Part shown: positions 1 to 8,697 of the stretch, piece by piece | Position numbering within the stretch: position 1 is the stretch's first letter | Layout: each line of letters opens with the position of its first letter | Assembly: GCF_900177675.1 (NCBI RefSeq) | Contig: NZ_FXWM01000001.1 | Coordinates: 691,001-755,000 of the forward strand | Reading direction: 5' to 3' | Source of the DNA: Bacillus sp. OV166 | GTDB taxonomy: Bacteria; Bacillota; Bacilli; Bacillales; Cytobacillaceae | DNA: 64,000 nt | Notes under the pieces: generated by a model | What the model was told of the DNA's origin: nothing | The model's input: only the letters and a program-made list of their open reading frames with translations | The model's database searches: none | Translations under genes and position numbers: made by a program

Positions 1-158
1 GTGCTGAAAGCATCTAAGCATGAAGCCCCCCTCAAGATGAGATTTCCCATAGCGCAAGCTAGTAAGAACCCTGAAAGATGATCAGGTTGATAGGTCAGAG
101 GTGGAAGCGTGGTAACATGTGGAGCTGACTGATACTAATCGTTCGAGGACTTAACCAA
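1..158 (+). rRNA. 23S ribosomal RNA, 3' end (partial)
   Basis: The first ~158 bases match the conserved 3' end of Bacillus 23S rRNA, including the GGTAACATGTGGAGCTGAC segment and the GGACTTAACC ending. The gene begins before the window. It is followed by 5S rRNA and a tRNA cluster, the usual order of a Bacillaceae rRNA operon. The exact mature 3' end is an estimate. Confidence 0.95.
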
Positions 159-215
159 AATTTTATATGATGATTGTCAGTTATCTAGTTTTGAGGGAAT
201 GAAACCCTCATATAG

Positions 216-332
<117 letters not shown>

Positions 333-356
333 TAGCCCCAATTGGGGCTATTATTT
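333..356 (+). terminator. Hairpin after 5S rRNA
   Basis: TAGCCCCAATTGGGGCTA forms a perfect inverted repeat followed by a T-rich stretch. It sits directly after 5S rRNA. Because a tRNA cluster follows on the same strand, it may be a partial terminator or an RNA processing signal. Confidence 0.7.
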
Positions 357-375
357 TTGCTTAATATTAATAGAT

Positions 376-450
376 GGCCCCTTGGTCAAGCGGTTAAGAC
401 ACCTCCCTTTCACGGAGGTAACACGGGTTCGAGTCCCGTAGGGGTCACCA
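376..450 (+). tRNA. tRNA-Glu (TTC)
   Basis: A cloverleaf of 75 nt with acceptor stem GGCCCCT/AGGGGTC, anticodon TTC in the loop, a GGTTCGAGTCC T arm and an encoded CCA. First tRNA of the cluster. Confidence 0.96.
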
Positions 451-500
451 AAGTTTTTTACGAGTTTGCGTAAAATAACTTTCAATACTTTCAATATAGT

Positions 501-576
501 GGAGGATTAGCTCAGCTGGGAGAGCATCTGCCTTACAAGCAGAGGGTCGGCGGTTCGAGCCCGTCATCCTCCACCA
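501..576 (+). tRNA. tRNA-Val (TAC)
   Basis: 76-nt cloverleaf with acceptor stem GGAGGAT/ATCCTCC, anticodon loop CTTACAA and CCA encoded at the 3' end. Confidence 0.96.
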
Positions 577-594
577 TTATAATATTTGTTTTTT

Positions 595-671
595 GGCGGT
601 GTAGCTCAGCTGGCTAGAGCGTTCGGTTCATACCCGAAAGGTCGGGGGTTCGACTCCCTTCGCCGCTACCA
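595..671 (+). tRNA. tRNA-Met (CAT), elongator type
   Basis: 77-nt cloverleaf beginning GGCGGTGTAGCTCAGC, anticodon CAT, CCA encoded. The acceptor stem pairs fully, unlike the initiator tRNA at 949. It resembles the Bacillus elongator tRNA-Met rather than the lysidine-type tRNA-Ile, which usually begins GGACCTTTAG. Confidence 0.93.
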
Positions 672-694
672 AATGTTTTTGCTAATTTTTATCT

Positions 695-787
695 GGAGGA
701 ATACCCAAGTTTGGCTGAAGGGATCGGTCTTGAAAACCGACAGGCGGGTCATACCGCGCGGGGGTTCGAATCCCTCTTCCTCCTCCA
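695..787 (+). tRNA. tRNA-Ser (TGA)
   Basis: 93-nt class II tRNA with a long variable arm, anticodon loop CTTGAAA (TGA), acceptor stem GGAGGAA/TTCCTCC and CCA encoded. Confidence 0.95.
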
Positions 788-797
788 TAGTATTACT

Positions 798-1022
<225 letters not shown>

Positions 1023-1025
1023 TAT

Positions 1026-1102
1026 GGTCCGGTAGTTCAGTTGGTTAGAATGCCTGCCTGTCACGCAGGAGGTCGCGGGTTCGAGTCCCGTCCGGACCGC
1101 CA
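1026..1102 (+). tRNA. tRNA-Asp (GTC)
   Basis: 77-nt cloverleaf beginning GGTCCGGTAGTTCAG, anticodon loop CTGTCAC, acceptor 3' strand CCGGACC and discriminator G before the encoded CCA. Confidence 0.95.
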
Positions 1103-1143
1103 TTTTTTTCTAGTAGAGTACCTGCTATTAATTTATAGATTTT

Positions 1144-1220
1144 GGCGATTGTGGCGAAGTGGTTAACGCACCTGATTGTGGTTCAGGCATTCGTGGGTTC
1201 GATTCCCATCAGTCGCCCCA
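1144..1220 (+). tRNA. tRNA-His (GTG)
   Basis: 77-nt cloverleaf with the extra 5' G typical of tRNA-His, anticodon loop TTGTGGT, acceptor GGCGATT/AGTCGCC and CCA encoded. Confidence 0.94.
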
Positions 1221-1234
1221 TTTATTTTTAATAT

Positions 1235-1309
1235 TGGGCTATAGCCAAGCGGTAAGGCATCGCACTTTGACTGCGACATGCGTTGGTTCAAATCCAGCTA
1301 GCCCAGCCA
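1235..1309 (+). tRNA. tRNA-Gln (TTG)
   Basis: 75-nt cloverleaf TGGGCTATAGCCAAG, anticodon loop CTTTGAC, acceptor TGGGCTA/TAGCCCA and encoded CCA. Confidence 0.94.
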
Positions 1310-1329
1310 TTTTGTTTATTTTTTTCAAC

Positions 1330-1403
1330 GCGGGTGTAGTTTAGTGGTAAAACCTCAGCCTTCCAAGCTGATGATGAGAGTTCGATTCTCTTCACCCGCT
1401 CCA
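1330..1403 (+). tRNA. tRNA-Gly (TCC)
   Basis: 74-nt cloverleaf beginning GCGGGTGTAGTTTAG, anticodon loop CTTCCAA, acceptor 3' strand CACCCGC and encoded CCA. Confidence 0.95.
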
Positions 1404-1417
1404 ATTCAATTCATTTT

Positions 1418-1491
<74 letters not shown>

Positions 1492-1507
1492 TCACAAATA
1501 CATCCAT

Positions 1508-1551
1508 AAAAAAAGACTTGAAAGCTTTAAATAGCTTTCAAGTCTTTTTTT
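1508..1551. terminator. Bidirectional terminator between the tRNA cluster and sleB
   Basis: A long A-rich/T-rich inverted repeat: GACTTGAAAGCT pairs with AGCTTTCAAGTC across a 6-nt loop, with an A run before and a T run after. It can end both the plus-strand tRNA operon and the convergent sleB transcript. Confidence 0.92.
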
Positions 1552-1567
1552 GTTATAGATAAAACAA

Positions 1568-2290
1568 CTATTTACAAAAGATATGTTTACCAATTCTTTT
1601 GATCTGTGGCCGGCTCCAGATCCAACTACTTGTCGCGGTATCAGGATTAAAATAGTAAATGGCTTCACCGCTAGGATCCCAGCCGTTAATGGCATCTAGG
1701 ACCGCTTTTTTCGCAGTTGCATTTGGAGTTAAATTAATCTGTCCATCCGCAACCGCAGTAAAGGCCCCCGGTTGATAGATGACACCTGCAACCGTATCTG
1801 GGAACGATGTGTGGCTGACTCGGTTTAAAATAACAGCTGCAACAGCGACTTGCCCCATGTATTCCTCTCCGCGTGATTCCCCGTATACAGCGTTTGACAT
1901 CAATTGAATATCATTTTGAGAATAACCGTTAGGTACATTAGCGGAATTGTTATTATTACCTGATGATCCTGGCTCATACTTAGTCGCTTTAACAATAGCT
2001 GCTTTTGTTTTTGCCCCGACAACACCATCAACAGGCAGACCGAATTGATCTTGAAAATTGCGTACGGCCCAGTATGTATTCCAGCCAAATACACCGTCTA
2101 CCTGACTCGTATAAAAACCGTTATATTTGAGCCGTGACTGCAACTCAATCACGTCATCGCCAGTGGAACCTCTTTGCAACACTTGGCTTGTGAATGCTTG
2201 TACGTCTTTACTTTGTTCGCTAGTGGTTATAAGCACAACAAATAGAAACATTACAATCAAGGGTGATTTGAAGAAAGATCTTCTCTGCAT
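1568..2290 (-). CDS. sleB: Spore cortex-lytic enzyme SleB
   Basis: A 240-residue protein with an N-terminal signal sequence (about residues 8-32), a peptidoglycan-binding repeat (about 38-103, RGSTGDDVIELQSRLKYNGF), a short linker rich in Asn/Ser, and a C-terminal SleB/CwlJ hydrolase domain (about 122-240) ending SRPQIKRIGKHIFCK. The domain carries the NAVYGESRGE motif with the catalytic Glu. Family members are lytic transglycosylases that degrade spore cortex during germination. It is shorter than B. subtilis SleB because the linker is reduced. The usual partner gene ypeB is not next to it; a terminator and tRNAs lie downstream. The start has an AGGAGG ribosome-binding site. A SleB paralogue is the main alternative. 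Confidence 0.93.
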   Translation of the reverse strand: MQRRSFFKSPLIVMFLFVVLITTSEQSKDVQAFTSQVLQRGSTGDDVIELQSRLKYNGFYTSQVDGVFGWNTYWAVRNFQDQFGLPVDGVVGAKTKAAIVKATKYEPGSSGNNNNSANVPNGYSQNDIQLMSNAVYGESRGEEYMGQVAVAAVILNRVSHTSFPDTVAGVIYQPGAFTAVADGQINLTPNATAKKAVLDAINGWDPSGEAIYYFNPDTATSSWIWSRPQIKRIGKHIFCK

Positions 2291-2505
2291 ACCTAACCTC
2301 CTAACTTTTTATTCCTTTACCATATATTCTTCCAATATCTACTCTTTAATATTTACTCACTTCAATAGACCCTATAATTTTTTTATGTTTATAATGGACA
2401 GGGTTTTCGATGTGTACCTTTACCTGTATGTGTTACTGGTAGTATTTAGAGATGAAATTGTGGTTTACAAAATAGGAAAGTAACTAATTGTGACCTGTAA
2501 AAAAA

Positions 2506-2529
2506 GGATACCGTCTGATAACGGTATCC
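2506..2529 (-). terminator. Terminator after the LacI pseudogene
   Basis: GGATACCGT and ACGGTATCC form a 9-bp stem with a 6-nt loop. On the minus strand it is followed by a run of T, placing it just past the original stop of the broken LacI gene. Confidence 0.85.
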
Positions 2530-2536
2530 CATTTCA

Positions 2537-3310
2537 CTATTTATTAGACTCGATAACATTTGCTGCGGAGTTCTGAATGATCATTTCGAGTGCACTATTA
2601 TTGGACTATTTATGGCTTTGTTTTCTTTAATTTTATCAAAAAGAAGTTTAGTACCAGCATCACCTAATTTTTTTACTGGGATTTCTATCCTTGTTAACGA
2701 TGGTGACAGAAATGCTGAAATGTTAGAATTACTGTATCCAACAATGGATATGTCGTTTGGAATAGAAATACCATGATCTGACGACGATTTATAAAGACTC
2801 AATACCTTTAAATCGTCTGTCGCAAAAACAGCAGAGGGTCGGTTAGGAGAAAGAAGCAGGCTCGTAGCTGATTCGTATGCAGTATTTACTGTGTAGCCAC
2901 TATTAAATGATCCATTCTTCTCTTAATGGTAGTCAATATTCCTTTATACAGTCTTTATATCCTTCTAATCGATCGATTGAAATATGGTAATCAAGTGGTG
3001 AGTGAAGACAAGCATTATCTCTATGTCCTTGCTCAATTAAAAATTTAGTTAAATTATAACTATCTTGGTAGTTATTCGTATCCACAAAATATTGGTATAT
3101 TCCCCGTCTACTTTTCCGATCACTACAATTGGAATGTTAAAAACATCTAATTGTTTGAAAAAGTCTTCATTTGCTGGAGAAGTTAACATAATTATTCCTT
3201 TTATCATTTTTTCCTTTATTTTAGTGATGCATTTTTCAAGTTCATCTTTACTGTTTCTCGATGTCTATTTTCTTCCTCCGCATTTGAAGAAATTCTGTGT
3301 ATAATCTCCT
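2537..3310 (-). pseudogene. LacI-family regulator, degenerate
   Basis: Minus-strand reading frames give fragments of a LacI/PurR ligand-binding domain, for example GYSNSNISAFLSPSLTRIEI (2581-2802), AVFATDDLKVLSLYKS and [17 protein letters not shown], but in different frames with stops between them. The last 15 codons (EMIIQNSAANVIESNK) are out of frame by one base and end at 2537. The N-terminal helix-turn-helix was not found in the sequence upstream. The pieces keep the right order and are followed by a terminator, so this is a decayed gene and not a fragment brought in from elsewhere. Confidence 0.85.
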
Positions 3311-3334
3311 GAATGGCTGATTCGATAAAAAACT

Positions 3335-3350
3335 AATCAAACGTTTGATT
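3335..3350. promoter_or_regulatory. AATCAAACGTTTGATT palindrome, copy 1
   Basis: A perfect 16-bp palindrome just upstream of the broken LacI gene. The same sequence recurs at 14453, 14613 and 35678, with a one-base variant at 14531. Length and symmetry fit a repressor operator of the TetR or LacI type, but no cognate regulator can be named. Confidence 0.6.
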
Positions 3351-3502
3351 GAATTGACTTGAAGTCTGGAGACACAAGGCCTTTCCAGGGGTCTATTAAA
3401 TGAACGAGTGCCTCATTTACCGATAAGAGAAAAAAAGTTCCGTCGCGGTAAATGAAAACATAACAATGCCTACTAAAAAAAGGGGTACAATTGGTCAAAT
3501 AT

Positions 3503-3545
3503 AAAACACAGGACGATTATGATAACTATAATCGTCCTGTGTTTT
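3503..3545 (-). terminator. Terminator after dbpA
   Basis: An 18-bp perfect stem (ACACAGGACGATTAT and its complement) with A/T-rich flanks lies directly after the dbpA stop codon. The flanks would let it act in both directions. Confidence 0.93.
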
Positions 3546-3553
3546 AATCATCA

Positions 3554-4999
3554 TTATTTAAGCGCCTTGCTAACCTTTAGCTTTTTTCCTTTAATCGTTG
3601 CATTCTCCATCGCCTGTAATACGAGTGAACCCTTGCCATTAAGAATATCGACATAGGTCATTTGATCCTGGATGGTGATAATGCCAATATCATCGGCTGT
3701 GACTCCTGGGATTTTTGCGATCGTTCCAACAAAGTCAACCGCGCGCATCTTCTTCCTTTTTCCACCGTTGAAATGGAGTTTCGTGATGCCTTGGTTAATC
3801 CGGGCCGTTTTATTATTTCTCACAACACGTCTGCCGCTGATTTTTTCCTCGAAGGCTTCTTTTGCTCTAGCCACTTCAGCCGGTTTTGGAGCCTCCATTT
3901 TAGGAATCTCAAAGCCAATATATCTTTCAATTGCTCGGACAAATTTTCCTTCATACGGTGTGGCGAACGTAATCGCTTTTCCTTCATTACCCGCACGGCC
4001 GGTTCTTCCTGTTCGGTGCACATAGCTTTCTTTTTCCATAGGGACGTCATAATTGATGACCAGGGTTACATTATCTATATCAATTCCTCGTGCGGCAACA
4101 TCCGTTGCGATGAGGTAGCGAAAATTCCCCATTTTGAAGCCATCCATAACCGCAAATCGATCTTGCTGTTCCAATCCACCATGGAGTCGTTCACAAGAAT
4201 AATTGGAGCTTTCCAATTCCGAATACACGGTATCGACATGTTCTTTTGTTCGGCAAAAAATAAGACAGCTGTCTGGATTTTCAACGATCGTCACATCTTT
4301 GAGAAGCGATAGCTTGTCTTCTTCTTTTCCTTCAATTAACAGATGCTCAATCGTATCTGTCGTGACTCCAGTAGAGGCAATCTCGACATTCACAGGATTG
4401 TTCATATATTTATGGCATAGGTTTTCAACATCCTTTGGTAAGGTAGCCGAGAATACCATCGTGACTCTGTCTGAAGGAAGTTCTTTTATGATGGCTTCCA
4501 CTTCGTCGATAAAACCCATATTCAGCATCTCATCCGCTTCATCAATAATAAGATACTTTATTTCGTCTAGAACGAGAGTTTCTCTGTCGATATGATCCAT
4601 GACACGTCCTGGTGTACCAACCACGACATGCGTTTTTTGCTGCAATTCTTCTTTTTGCTTCGAAAAGGGTTCTTTTCCATAAACGGCCATCGCTTTAATT
4701 CGCTTAAACCGGCCGATGTTGGTTACATCTTCACGAACTTGTACTGCAAGCTCTCTAGTTGGGGTAAGAATTAAGGCCTGTGGCTTTCTTTCTTCCCATT
4801 CCATCATGTCACAAATAGGTATCGCAAAGGAGGCGGTCTTGCCGCTGCCTGTTTGCGACTTCACGACTAGGTCCTGATTATTCAAAGCTAATGGAATGAC
4901 TTCCGTTTGAACCTCGGTAGGAGTGTCGTATTTTAAAATGGAAAGTGCTCTGGTGATTTCTTCACTTAAATTATAATCCGTAAAACTTTTTTCGCTCAT
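3554..4999 (-). CDS. dbpA: DEAD-box RNA helicase DbpA
   Basis: A 481-residue ATP-dependent RNA helicase of the DbpA/YxiN group. Visible motifs in order: Q motif region near 24-31, Walker A SQTGSGKT (48-55), PTREL (80-84), DEAD (153-156), SAT near 183, ARGID and [10 protein letters not shown] in the second RecA domain. The C-terminal ~75 residues ([20 protein letters not shown] region) are the RNA-binding domain that directs DbpA to 23S rRNA hairpin 92, for a role in large-subunit assembly. Length matches B. subtilis DbpA (479). It stands alone, with a terminator behind and a 9-bp inverted repeat in its upstream region. Confidence 0.96.
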   Translation of the reverse strand: MSEKSFTDYNLSEEITRALSILKYDTPTEVQTEVIPLALNNQDLVVKSQTGSGKTASFAIPICDMMEWEERKPQALILTPTRELAVQVREDVTNIGRFKRIKAMAVYGKEPFSKQKEELQQKTHVVVGTPGRVMDHIDRETLVLDEIKYLIIDEADEMLNMGFIDEVEAIIKELPSDRVTMVFSATLPKDVENLCHKYMNNPVNVEIASTGVTTDTIEHLLIEGKEEDKLSLLKDVTIVENPDSCLIFCRTKEHVDTVYSELESSNYSCERLHGGLEQQDRFAVMDGFKMGNFRYLIATDVAARGIDIDNVTLVINYDVPMEKESYVHRTGRTGRAGNEGKAITFATPYEGKFVRAIERYIGFEIPKMEAPKPAEVARAKEAFEEKISGRRVVRNNKTARINQGITKLHFNGGKRKKMRAVDFVGTIAKIPGVTADDIGIITIQDQMTYVDILNGKGSLVLQAMENATIKGKKLKVSKALK

Positions 5000-5110
5000 G
5001 TATTAACCTCGTTTTTTTGTATTATCCGGCTTATCTATAGGATTTCTCGCAAAGAAATATCGTATGCATAATCTGAATATGCTCCATTATACTTGATATA
5101 ATGTAAAAAA

Positions 5111-5133
5111 CGAACAGTGACTAGCACTGTTCG
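5111..5133. repeat. CGAACAGTG inverted repeat upstream of dbpA
   Basis: CGAACAGTG and CACTGTTCG are separated by 5 bases. A near copy lies at 57136-57158 upstream of the Na+/H+ antiporter, so this may be a dispersed intergenic hairpin. No function is assigned. Confidence 0.6.
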
Positions 5134-5149
5134 CACCATTAATGCAAAA

Positions 5150-5189
5150 AGAAGAAGCAGGAACCATGAAAATGATTTCTGCTTCTTCT
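5150..5189 (-). terminator. Terminator after the thioesterase pair
   Basis: AGAAGAAGCAG and CTGCTTCTTCT form an 11-bp stem, followed by T residues on the minus strand. It ends the 6191-5283 transcript. Confidence 0.8.
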
Positions 5190-5282
5190 GTAAAAGTGGC
5201 GTAATGGGGGAGACGTTAGTGACAATATATAGTAACTTCTAATATTAGGTTATTAATGGCAGTTGAAAGGCTATCGACTAAT

Positions 5283-5657
5283 CTACTTAATACTAGAAGC
5301 TCCTACTAATGATTCTGGTGTCATACCGGATACTAAAAGGCTGATTTTTGCGTAACCGATATTTTTGATTTCAGAAAAAGTTTGTTTCAATACTTGGGAA
5401 TTTTGGTCATCTTTTAATTTTTGTAATTCCTTTTTATACAAACGCAGAACAGATCCGTACACAAAATTAGGGGTATTTTGACCAGGATCCTCATCCATAA
5501 TTAAACATCCCATGTATTGATATTTAAATTGGAATGCTCGGGTAAGATTCACAATATCCAACAGTTTTTTAAAAAGATTTGGATAGTCTTTTTGAAATTT
5601 CTCAAGGGCTTCGTTGGCAGCTTTTAATTCATCAATGCTAGATAATGTTATCATCAT
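5283..5657 (-). CDS. Hypothetical protein, thioesterase operon
   Basis: A 124-residue soluble, mainly helical protein rich in Lys, Leu and Asp. No signal peptide, membrane segment or known motif was recognised. It has a good ribosome-binding site (AAGAGGAGG) before two adjacent ATG codons, and starts 15 bp after the acyl-CoA thioesterase stop, so the two genes are probably co-transcribed and share the terminator at 5150-5189. Codon use looks normal for the region. The function is unknown; its link with the thioesterase is positional only. Confidence 0.75.
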   Translation of the reverse strand: MMITLSSIDELKAANEALEKFQKDYPNLFKKLLDIVNLTRAFQFKYQYMGCLIMDEDPGQNTPNFVYGSVLRLYKKELQKLKDDQNSQVLKQTFSEIKNIGYAKISLLVSGMTPESLVGASSIK

Positions 5658-5672
5658 AAATTCTTCCTCCTC

Positions 5673-6191
5673 TTAATTGTCCCAAGGTTTTTCTAGTGAA
5701 ATAAACTCAGCTAATTCTTTACTTTTTTGTCTTTTTAATTTACGAATTTCTGCTCTTTCTTTGCCTGTTGTGTAGAGGAATTCTTCTTCCTCGGTTTCAG
5801 GGATAATACTTGGAACTTCAACAGGCCGCTTATTTTCATCTAAAGCTACAAAAGTCAAAAATGCCGTAGCTGCAATGCGGCGCTCGCCATTCATCATATC
5901 TTCAGCAATAACTTTACAAAAAACTTCCATAGAAGTTCTACCTGTATATGTTACAAACGATTCGACACAGACTGAATCAGTTTGATGGATAGGGCATAAG
6001 AAGTCGATATGGTCAGTAGATGCAGTTACGCATTCTTTAACTCGAGAATGCCTGCGGGCTGATAACGTTGCGGCATCATCCAGTTTTTTCATCAAAACGC
6101 CGCCAAACAATGTATTGTAATTATTTAAATCACATGATAATACTTGAGCTGTATTAATAATGCGGCTTTCTTTCGCTTTTTTTGCTTTCAT
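5673..6191 (-). CDS. Acyl-CoA thioesterase, hot-dog fold (YkhA-like)
   Basis: A hot-dog fold acyl-CoA hydrolase of about 172 residues. The NTLFGGVLMKKLDDAA segment holds the conserved Asn-Gly-Asp region of the YkhA/YciA group, followed by the TDHIDFLCPI and GRTSMEVFCKV strands and a Lys/Glu-rich C-terminal tail. These enzymes release free fatty acid from acyl-CoA in the cytosol. An in-frame ATG lies 18 bp upstream (6209), but the GGAAGCAAC sequence before the ATG at 6191 favours the shorter form. The downstream hypothetical gene appears to be in the same operon. Confidence 0.88.
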   Translation of the reverse strand: MKAKKAKESRIINTAQVLSCDLNNYNTLFGGVLMKKLDDAATLSARRHSRVKECVTASTDHIDFLCPIHQTDSVCVESFVTYTGRTSMEVFCKVIAEDMMNGERRIAATAFLTFVALDENKRPVEVPSIIPETEEEEFLYTTGKERAEIRKLKRQKSKELAEFISLEKPWDN

Positions 6192-6391
6192 TAAGTTGCT
6201 TCCTTTCATGATTGGATTCTAGCTATTTAATACTATATCCACGTTGTTAAAAGGTGTTTTCTTGCCTGAAACAAGTGTACGCCGCATTGTTGAGTTAGTA
6301 AAATGGTTATATTTTATCTATAGCATAGCTTTTATCTATGTAAATGCTTTCAATTATGCATTATATAAATAGTGAATTTTTAGATAATAAA

Positions 6392-6418
6392 AGACGGTTC
6401 CATTATTATGAACCGTCT
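6392..6418 (-). terminator. Terminator after the LysR gene
   Basis: AGACGGTTC and GAACCGTCT form a 9-bp stem with a 9-nt loop, followed on the minus strand by TTTTATTA. Confidence 0.82.
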
Positions 6419-6440
6419 GACTAGTATAGGGCATATAAAA

Positions 6441-7334
6441 TTAATCTTGAAATCCCTTTGTAAGCTGTTCTTTAGTGAACTTCAGCCATTCTTTTGCAGC
6501 AAAGGAGAAGTATTGATCTTTGCTCCAAATAATGGCTAGGTTCCAACTGATGGACGGGTTTACTACTTTAACTGACTTTATATTTTTATTTAGATTATTG
6601 CAAATACTCTCCGGCAAAAGGGAAATTCCAAGTTTGAACGAAACCATTTCTTCAATAAAAGACTGCTGTGAACTTTCAGATATAATGTGTGGATTAAAGC
6701 CCACATTGTTACAAGAATGAATAATTCGATCGTTTAAGACAAAGTCCTTATTAAACAAAATAAAGGATTCGTTAGCCAATTCAGCTAACTGGACTTCCTC
6801 TCTTTCTGCTAGTGGGTGTGATGGGTGAAGGATGAGCTTTAGGTCTTCTTCCATAAAAGAGAAATGGTTGAAGAGTTCGTTCTTAGTCGGAAGAACAATG
6901 ATTCCAACATCCAGAAGATTTTTGCCCACATCTTCTTCTATTTTCTTTGAACCATCTTCTACTAATTGAAAAGTAATCCCAGGGTACTTTTCGTGGAAGC
7001 TGCCAACAATTTTGAGGAAATCGTGCGCATTAAATATGGGAGGCAATCCAATACGAATATGCCCCTTTTTTAATCCTGTAAGGTTGTCCAATTCCGTTTC
7101 TAAATTTTTAAATGCTTTGTCAATTAACTTTGCTTGTTCCAATATGATTAGACCTGCATCGGTCAAGGCTAATTGCTTACGGGAACGATCAAAAAGAGCA
7201 ACGCCCAACTCCGACTCAAGGTTTTTAATCATTTTACTAATGGTTGGTTGGGTAATAAATAAATGATCAGCTGCTCGGGAAAAACTGTTGAAATTCGACA
7301 CTTCAATAAAATATTGTAAATGTTTGATATCCAA
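6441..7334 (-). CDS. LysR-family transcriptional regulator
   Basis: About 297 residues. The N-terminal winged helix-turn-helix (residues 1-60, KHLQYFIEVSNFNSFSRAAD and LFITQPTISKMIKNLE) and the LysR substrate-binding domain (about 88-290, GHIRIGLPP, LGISLLPESI) are clear. It resembles the B. subtilis YwbI/CidR group of LysR regulators; effector unknown. A GTG at 7343 also opens the frame, but AGCAGGTG is spaced better for the TTG at 7334, which gives the usual MDIKHL start. It is divergent from the desaturase gene, though the desaturase promoter carries its own DesR-like box, so control of des by this protein is only a possibility. Confidence 0.9.
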   Translation of the reverse strand: MDIKHLQYFIEVSNFNSFSRAADHLFITQPTISKMIKNLESELGVALFDRSRKQLALTDAGLIILEQAKLIDKAFKNLETELDNLTGLKKGHIRIGLPPIFNAHDFLKIVGSFHEKYPGITFQLVEDGSKKIEEDVGKNLLDVGIIVLPTKNELFNHFSFMEEDLKLILHPSHPLAEREEVQLAELANESFILFNKDFVLNDRIIHSCNNVGFNPHIISESSQQSFIEEMVSFKLGISLLPESICNNLNKNIKSVKVVNPSISWNLAIIWSKDQYFSFAAKEWLKFTKEQLTKGFQD

Positions 7335-7480
7335 TATGTACACCTGCTTGTAATTGATTTTTAGGATGGATATATCTATAAAGTTTCTTGAAATAGATTA
7401 TATTATCACAAAGCCACCATCTTTTATAGCAGACAAAAATCAGTAACGCAAATTGCATTTTAAAAAAATAACATGAAATG

Positions 7481-7492
7481 TGACATTTGTCA
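7481..7492. promoter_or_regulatory. Candidate DesR box upstream of des
   Basis: TGACATTTGTCA is a perfect 5+5 palindrome ~100 bp upstream of the desaturase start, with a partial second site (ACATGACA) just downstream. The position upstream of a promoter-like TATACT (7540-7545) fits activation by DesR. Assignment rests on position and symmetry, not on a checked consensus. Confidence 0.45.
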
Positions 7493-7583
7493 TACCCTGT
7501 ACATGACACCTGCTACTAACAAGGACAAATTCCTTCAGTTATACTTTGGTTATTAATGAAACGAAGGAAGGGAATTCAATAAA

Positions 7584-8615
7584 ATGACCACACAAAATAC
7601 GAAAACTCTAAAAAAACAAGTTGCTCCCTTTGAACAATCAACTTCAAAAGAAAGTGTATGGCAGATAATAAATACTGTCGTGCCATTTATTGGCTTGTGG
7701 TACCTAGCCTATTTAAGCCTATCCGTTTCCTATTGGTTAGCATTAGTTCCCATTGTGATAGCCGCAGGATTTTTAACGAGGATTTTCATCATATTTCATG
7801 ATTGTACCCATCATTCATTCTTTAAAAGCCGTCGTGCTAATCGAATCGTCGGGACTGCCATGGGTGTGTTAACGGTCTTCCCATTTGATCAATGGGGACA
7901 TGAGCATTCTGTCCATCATGCGACAAGTGGAAACTTGGATAAACGCGGAACAGGTGATATTTGGACCCTTACAGTAGATGAATATTTAGCTGCACCACTT
8001 AGACTTCGTCTAGCCTATCGTTTTTATCGTAATCCACTGGTAATGCTTGGATTAGGTCCGATATATGTGTTCCTTCTTAAAAATCGATTTAACCGGAAAG
8101 GTGCAAAACAGAAGGAACGTAACAACACTTATTTAACGAATGTTCTAATCGTTGCTTTGATTGCCTTGCTTTGTTGGGCAATCGGATGGCAGGCGTTTCT
8201 ACTAGTACAAGGTTCAATTTTTATGATTTCCGGAGCTGCTGGTATTTGGTTGTTTTACGTACAGCACACTTTTGAAGATTCTTATTTTGAAGAGGACAAA
8301 GAGTGGGAATATGTAAAAGCGGCAGTAGAGGGTAGCTCTTTCTATAAGCTTCCAAAAGTTTTGCAATGGCTCACTGGGAATATTGGTTTCCACCATGTTC
8401 ATCATTTAAGCCCACGGGTGCCTAACTATAAATTGGAGGAAGCACATAATAATACGCCTCCGTTACAAAACGTACCAACCATTTCTCTTGCTACAAGCTT
8501 AAAGTCACTACGTTTCCGTTTGTGGGATGAGGAAAGAAAGAATTTTGTGAGCTTTAGAGAAGTCAAAGCTTTAGCTAAAAAGAGGTTTTCCGTACAAGTT
8601 AAACCTGAAATCTAA
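7584..8615 (+). CDS. des: Acyl-lipid fatty acid desaturase Des
   Basis: A 343-residue membrane desaturase very close to B. subtilis Des (delta-5 desaturase), which adds a cis double bond to phospholipid acyl chains after cold shock. Three histidine boxes that bind the di-iron centre are present: HDCTHH, HEHSVHH and HHVHH. Four or more membrane segments surround them (first two about residues 30-75, others about 130-155 and 185-225). The gene has the GAAGGAAGGG ribosome-binding site. In B. subtilis des is followed by desK-desR; here desK is missing and a shortened desR follows after 82 bp. Confidence 0.95.
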   Translation: MTTQNTKTLKKQVAPFEQSTSKESVWQIINTVVPFIGLWYLAYLSLSVSYWLALVPIVIAAGFLTRIFIIFHDCTHHSFFKSRRANRIVGTAMGVLTVFPFDQWGHEHSVHHATSGNLDKRGTGDIWTLTVDEYLAAPLRLRLAYRFYRNPLVMLGLGPIYVFLLKNRFNRKGAKQKERNNTYLTNVLIVALIALLCWAIGWQAFLLVQGSIFMISGAAGIWLFYVQHTFEDSYFEEDKEWEYVKAAVEGSSFYKLPKVLQWLTGNIGFHHVHHLSPRVPNYKLEEAHNNTPPLQNVPTISLATSLKSLRFRLWDEERKNFVSFREVKALAKKRFSVQVKPEI

Positions 8616-8697
8616 CTAGATCAATAAAGGCTTGCTCCCCTTAATTTAAGGGGAGTTGTTACTTACATAAAAGCTGACAGATAAGGAGGGAACTTAT

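Noticed and set aside
3398..3455. Single degenerate 52-bp repeat unit
   Set aside because: TGCC, an A run and GCGGTAA occur in the right order, but spacing is off and only one copy exists, so it is not listed as a repeat.
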